DNA of 64,000 nt, taken from Hyperoplus lanceolatus. Its lineage: Eukaryota > Chordata > Actinopteri > Uranoscopiformes > Ammodytidae. Positions 59,314 through 64,000 of this stretch are shown piece by piece. The DNA is taken from contig CM049417.1 of the NCBI GenBank assembly GCA_026929865.2, forward strand, positions 22,197,501 through 22,261,500, read 5' to 3'. The notes below the pieces were generated by a model. It was not told the DNA's origin. It saw only the letters and a list, made by a program, of their open reading frames with translations, and searched no databases. A program made the position numbers and the translations under genes. Every line of letters starts with the position of its first letter. Position 1 is the stretch's first letter.

Positions 59314-60502
59314 CTATCTGTCGGAGGCCGATCCTCTTCTGCTGATGGCCCAGAGTGGGCTGCGGGACACAGAGCCCCTCTTCTTCCAACGAACTGAGGA
59401 AAAGAAAAAGGAAAAAGTCAGTGGTGTTAGCACAGCTGAAAATTAAACTTGAAGTGTTTTAATGTTAATCATGAACATCTAACCAGCCCTAATGGATTGC
59501 CAACCTCAAATCTACGGGGTCCTTACAAGGCCTTTCATTTACTACAACTACGACATTAACATACTTTAGTCCTTTACTTGAGGTTAATGTGTGTGTTTCA
59601 TTAGTGGAACTGCTTGTTGTCAAAATCACTTTGTTAAGATCAATTAATATCTCCTTACTATCAGCTACCTGTTTGTACTGTGTGCACTGAAAAAAAATCC
59701 AGTGTTAATACCCAGTCTAGGCTCTTTAAAACAGGGATGTTGCTAGCTATGGTGGGCCCCCTTTGTTTACACAACAGTTTACAGAGCATAGGCATAAGTC
59801 AAAGTGAGGAGATCTTCATTGATTTTGACAAAGTAATTTTGACAACAAGAGTTCTCCAGAATCACTGACTCCACCTCTAAATAACATTTGGCAGAGCAAT
59901 ATTATGGTCTCACCTTTTCCCAGACTGGCGGGCATGGTGGAGCTCTTGGTGAGGGCTGGAGAGTGTGGCATCTCCCCCCTGGCCTCTCCCAATGGCAGCG
60001 TGGCCGAGCCCTCCTGCTGCCAGTCGCTGAGCGCCCGCTGGAAGGAATGTGCCAGGCAGGCTGTCATGTCGCGCGCCCGCTCCGCCCGGCTGCACCAGAA
60101 GACGCGGCACTGCAGCTGCTGGCCCTGGTGCTTGCAGATGTACAGGAAGACATTGGGCCTGTTGGCGTCTGCGGCGCAGTACGCTATGTCTTGAAGGTAC
60201 GTCTTGGTGAGCTGCCGGCCCGTGCTCAGCTCCTTGACCTCAACATACCTGGGCCGCACCACCAGCGCATGATCTTTCCTCAGCTTCTTCTTCCCTTTGG
60301 CCATGCCTTCCAGCAGGCGGGAGATGGCGTCCTGGGCCTGCTCTCGGTCCAGGGAGAAGATCTTCTCCGTGCCCAGATAGTGCACCTTGAAGAGGGGGTC
60401 GCCGTGGGACAGGGACTCTGTGCGGTCACGGCCAAAGCGCCGACGCAGTGCAGCCGGAGAGTTCTTGAGGGTCTGCATGAGGTGGAACGTGCCCAGGGAC
60501 AT
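59314..60502 (-). CDS. PTB/PID-domain adaptor protein
   Basis: Two minus-strand exons join: 60502-59914 (the ATG chosen as first Met, MSLGTFHLMQ) and 59393-59314, giving 222 aa. A PTB/PID domain covers about residues 34-165: LFKVHYLGTEKIF at its start, YLQDIAYCAADANRPNVFLY in the core, and RARDMTACLAHSFQRALSDW as the C-terminal helix. Such domains bind NPxY-type peptides of membrane receptors. The pattern is closest in my memory to the LDLRAP1/FAM43/PID1 group, but I cannot fix the gene. The C-terminus is basic with an RRGSAS segment that resembles a kinase site. The frame stays open upstream to an AG acceptor at 60640, so an upstream coding exon is possible. An alternative frame in the last exon (stop at 59174) does not fit the splice phase. 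Confidence 0.8.
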
Positions 60503-60639
60503 GGTGTGCTTCGGGCCGGGTTTAGGGGAATTCTTAGCCGAGGAGTATCTGCCGGTGGTCAACTGGTCCTCTTCTGAACCTCTCCCTCTCTCCCGACTTT
60601 CTTCTACAATTGGAGCGTAGCTGCATCCACTGCTTTTAT

Positions 60640-61045
60640 CTGAAATGATAGAGAGACATTGGCGTTGGAGACGAGAGCGTGAATATTTGAACAGAGACAT
60701 ACTTTTAAGCTTTGTCAAGAAATAAATAGTCTACAGCTAGGAAATGGATTATTTTGAAACTGCAAACCAAATAGGATCGGTTGCAAAGGTGACGCACTCA
60801 GTGAGGAACACCCATTCACCACAGACACCAGCCAAGCCATTAAATGTTTACAAGTAGTTTTGACTTTGGCTTTGTTGTCACCGCACAGAGAGGCGTAGAA
60901 TGATACGGATGAACTGGAACCAAGCCAAAATACATGAAAAGGTCACACAAGTGAAGTGACAGCCATGTAATCACAGGTACATAACCTTATTTGAGCTCAA
61001 CCCCATGCCAAGTGTTACCAACACCCCATATCACTGTATTATTAC
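60640..61045. other. Upstream flank of the PTB gene
   Basis: Minus-strand AG acceptor at 60641-60640, with no clear upstream exon. Nothing else is recognised. Confidence 0.35.
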
Positions 61046-61049
61046 TTAA

Positions 61050-61934
61050 AGCTACTACGAGTAAGTCGGCACGTTGGCGACACCTTTGAACAAAAGCGGT
61101 AGTATTATTACGACGCCAGCTGTCGTGAAGCTGTTTTCTAGCTCGTGCAGGGAGTGCAAGATTCAAATAATCAGGAAGCAATATGGTGCGTGGCGTGTCC
61201 GTGTGTTGAAAGTGTGAGGGCACCGGACTCTTTTCGGCTCCGTGAGTCTATGGGTGACACAGCATCAACTAATGGCAGTAAGTGCTAAACACACCTGATT
61301 GCAATGAGTTGATGCATTGTCACCTCTCACGGAGCTGAACGAGTCCCCGTGTCCTCACACAAAGCGAATGAACGAGAGATGGCAGTTAGTTAGTATGGAT
61401 CACGATGAGGTAATGTGTTTATGTTGTAAATAATGACTATTTCCGATGAATAATGGTCATCTGATGATGCTGGTGAGGCAAAGTAAACTTTGTTTTAGTA
61501 GGCTACCGCTCATTCATTTAGGAGTAAACACTGCAGTCTAGTTTCGCTGCGTGAAACTCTCCCTTTTAGCTTTTCTTCATTGCATTTTCTTTTTTTTCTT
61601 TTATGGTGCAGCCCCGTTATCAGTCATTATGACGACAAACAACTGTCTCAAACAAGGCTCCCGCTCCCCTTCCCTCACCTGGAGGGATAGGCTTCTCAAT
61701 TCACGTTCCTGCGCCACGCTGAAATCTGTGACCAATACGGATATGTGACCATAGAGCATGCACGCGTGAACCGAAAATCGGACTGGGTGTACGACCAGAT
61801 CAAATGCAGTAATAAAAACTATTTAAAAACGTTTCTTTGCACTGATGGTCTGGTTTGCTGTTAAAGGTAATTTATGATTATCAGAGGAAACATGAGGCTG
61901 TTTAAAAGATATTTAAATGTTACTCGTAGCCGCT
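61050..61934. mobile_element. TTAA-flanked inverted-repeat element, copy 2
   Basis: Same family as 21132-22071. Ends AGCTACTACGAGTAAG and TTACTCGTAGCCGCT, with TTAA on both sides. The body is 885 bp and shares long stretches with copy 1 (for example CAAGGCTCCCGCTCCCCTTC). Confidence 0.88.
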
Positions 61935-62383
61935 TTAATGGAACATTTCAAAGTCTCTGCGACCTTGTTAACTCAAATCTTATGTAACCTCCACTTCTGG
62001 ACCCCCATTGTGTTCCATCCTACAAACCCTGTAGAGCAGCCCGTACGCCATTGTGTTAAGACATTTTATCCCCCCCCCCTTCTTTTTCCTCTGCCTTTCT
62101 GTCAACATCCTAGCTCCCTCCTCAGAAGTGACTTGCGATGAGAGAACCGCAGACTGTTCCAAAGTTGGTGGCCATTGTTAGTCCACCCCTGGTGTTCAGG
62201 AAATAGCTTCGCATCCCCCTCCTAAATATTCATCCGGCAAAAACAATAGAATGCTCGGCGAGTGTGTCACATCACAGGAGAAAGAGATGGAAGTTAGTTG
62301 AGCCAGTGCCTGGACATGTACAGTTACAGGTGTGGGGTTGCAAACATGTACTAAGGCTACTCATAGACATTAGACCAGGGGTG

Positions 62384-62480
62384 GCCAACCCGCGGCTCGC
62401 GAGCCGCATGCGGCTCTCTGCCCAGCTTCGTGCGGCTCTTCAGTTCATATCAAATTATGTGATTATAATTTTTTTTTATT
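62384..62480 (+). mobile_element. hAT-type terminal fragment
   Basis: CAGGGGTGGCCAACCCGCGG with CTCGCGAGCCGCATGCGGCT after it is the well-known left end of a vertebrate hAT group. No matching right end is seen in the window, so it is truncated or continues outside. Confidence 0.75.
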
Positions 62481-62815
62481 TATTTTTTTAATATACTTTT
62501 TTTTTTGTGTGGGCCTATGTGTGTGCATGTTCGCAAACGTTTCATGCGGCTCTTACGTTTGTTTTACATGTTGTCTATTATTTAATTTTTTATTTTATTA
62601 ATGTGTAGGCCCTATGTGTATGCCTGTTCGCAAATGTTTAATTGAGGACGCAACATAACGTTCGCAAACGTTTGGTGCGGACGCAACATTAAACTGCCCG
62701 CTCAGCTTGGAGGGAGGTTTTCCGTGAGTAAACTATTTGTGTCAAGTTCGCTCCGAAACAGAGTGGGAGAGTTCATATTTTTTGTTGAACGTTATGCCAA
62801 GCCATTCTGCCTTAA

Positions 62816-63441
62816 GGCCAGGACACACCGGCCAGATAATCGCCGTCGTAGTGTCGGTAGGGGGTCGGGACACGAATCTGTTTGGTGTGTGCTGTGACGT
62901 CGGCCGACGTAGAGGTCGTCGGGCTTGTTTTGCGCCGATTGAACATGTTCAATCGGCGGCCGACCGTCTTTCATTTGGAGCAATTTGATTGGTGGAGGGC
63001 TAGCGAATCAGTTAAGCCCGGAAGTGAGGCGGATAGCACAAACAGCTAACAACAGCTAGCCATCGTTTTAATGTGTTTGTTCATTTCGTTTTGCGAGTAC
63101 TCACATGCATCAACCCTTGTTGACTGCTCGACACCATGCTCGACACTCTCTGTTAAAAATTGTGCTCTTATGGTCCATAAATATAAATACGTATTTCTAT
63201 CTATGTTTATGCTCTAGAGAGCTGTCCCATCATTTCCGGCTTTCGTATTTTTTCGGGCCACAATAAGGATTAGCGCCACCTGCTGTTGTGGAGACATTAC
63301 GTCCCGCGCAAGCGCAGAGCGTACGGAAAAATAAGCAGTCGTCTCGGTGTGTTTTGTGGCCGCGACGGGAAGACTGGGGCTTCCTGAAACGGCGACTCCA
63401 GTTTTTGGGTAGTCGGAACGTGTCGGACTGGTGTGTCCTGG
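62816..63441. mobile_element. Inverted-repeat element of about 625 bp
   Basis: The end AAGGCCAGGACACACC recurs as GGTGTGTCCTGGCCT at 63435-63449. The interior is G+C-rich with no open transposase. Flanks (TTA / ATA-like) leave the target duplication unclear. Confidence 0.65.
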
Positions 63442-63677
63442 CCTATATATGCCAGGTGTCATTAGCGCATTTCAAGGCTTCAAATCTGCAGCGCCACTTC
63501 AGCTCTCTCCATGCAAGTAAGTCCCACAAAGCAACATGCATAGTAAGAGAAAAACGCTATTTTAAATTGTTTTATTTTTTCTTGTGGACTTGGTTGAACT
63601 GAGAGTTTGTGTGTGAGGCAGTGCTCATTGTTGAAAATGACTGCCCTGTCGTCTTTAGTCCAGTCCTGTCATTATCA

Positions 63678-63860
63678 CAGGGGCGGCCTTAACGATCTGG
63701 GGGCCCGTTTCAAGTCCTAGTGTGTTTTTTTTTTTTTAATAAATAATGCTTGTGCATGCATGTGCAAGCTCCCCGCGAAAATAAAAACGCCCCCCCCCCC
63801 CCCCCTGAAATCTTACTGGCCACCCCAGTGCCCCCCCCCCCCCCCAGTTCAAATGTTATT
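63678..63860 (+). mobile_element. hAT-like terminal fragment with poly-C runs
   Basis: CAGGGGCGGCCTTAACGATC followed by TGGGGGCCCG resembles a hAT terminus. Two C-runs of 16-19 bases follow (63790-63845). The element runs towards the window end. Confidence 0.5.
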
Positions 63861-64000
63861 TTTTATTTTCATTTTATTTTTTTAATTAATTTTTTTTCCT
63901 GATATGTATCCTAGTTCAGAGATGATATGTATTTTTTTTCGTTCTTAACTTTTTTTGATAGGTAGTTGCCAAGTTCATCACACAAACACTCCAATCCACT

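Noticed and set aside
59174..59389. Longer C-terminus for the PTB protein in another frame (EEEGLCVPQPTLGHQ...)
   Set aside because: The donor after GGA AAA G leaves one base, which puts the last exon in the frame ending at 59314.

Overview
The window looks like teleost fish nuclear DNA, probably percomorph. It has compact multi-exon vertebrate genes (SMIM20, MAN2B2) with GT-AG introns. The gene-free parts are filled with fish-type repeats: Tc1-like transposons, L2/CR1- and L1-type LINE remnants, tRNA-derived SINEs with internal A and B boxes, hAT elements, small hairpin elements and (CA)n tracts. No bacterial or organellar features were seen.

Layout. 1-14 kb is almost all transposons: a long-inverted-repeat element (251-5117) with a nested TA-flanked element, two Tc1 copies with dead transposases, and LINE reverse-transcriptase remnants. 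14-26 kb is mostly non-coding, with microsatellites, a 2.1 kb array of alternating inverted units (18.17-20.33 kb) that was itself hit by a solo LTR and a LINE, and a TTAA-flanked element. SMIM20 lies on the minus strand (33305 down to 26182, three exons, 69 aa). Its first intron carries a 4.6 kb element with arms of about 0.8 kb inserted in an L1-type remnant. A 550 bp inverted-repeat element starts 23 bp upstream of the SMIM20 start codon and fills much of the space towards MAN2B2.

MAN2B2 (plus strand, 34253-50792) can be rebuilt exon by exon as 19 exons and 1,014 codons, essentially the length of the mammalian enzyme. It carries two lesions: an in-frame TAG in exon 1, inside the zinc-binding motif, and a 5.1 kb hAT-like transposon with a 5-bp duplication inside the coding sequence of exon 2. 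All later exons are open and keep the active-site residues, so the loss looks recent, or it is an allele or assembly feature.

Downstream, an 8-exon gene (51592-54825, 289 aa) that I cannot name follows MAN2B2 in the same orientation. A minus-strand PTB/PID-domain adaptor gene lies at 59.3-60.6 kb. The rest (55-59 kb and 61-64 kb) is non-coding DNA with transposon copies, including a second TTAA-flanked element and three DNA-transposon ends.

I see no operon-like or defence-system logic. The striking biology is a lysosomal glycosidase gene caught in decay, several unusual inverted-repeat elements, and a SMIM20/phoenixin precursor without the amidation glycine.
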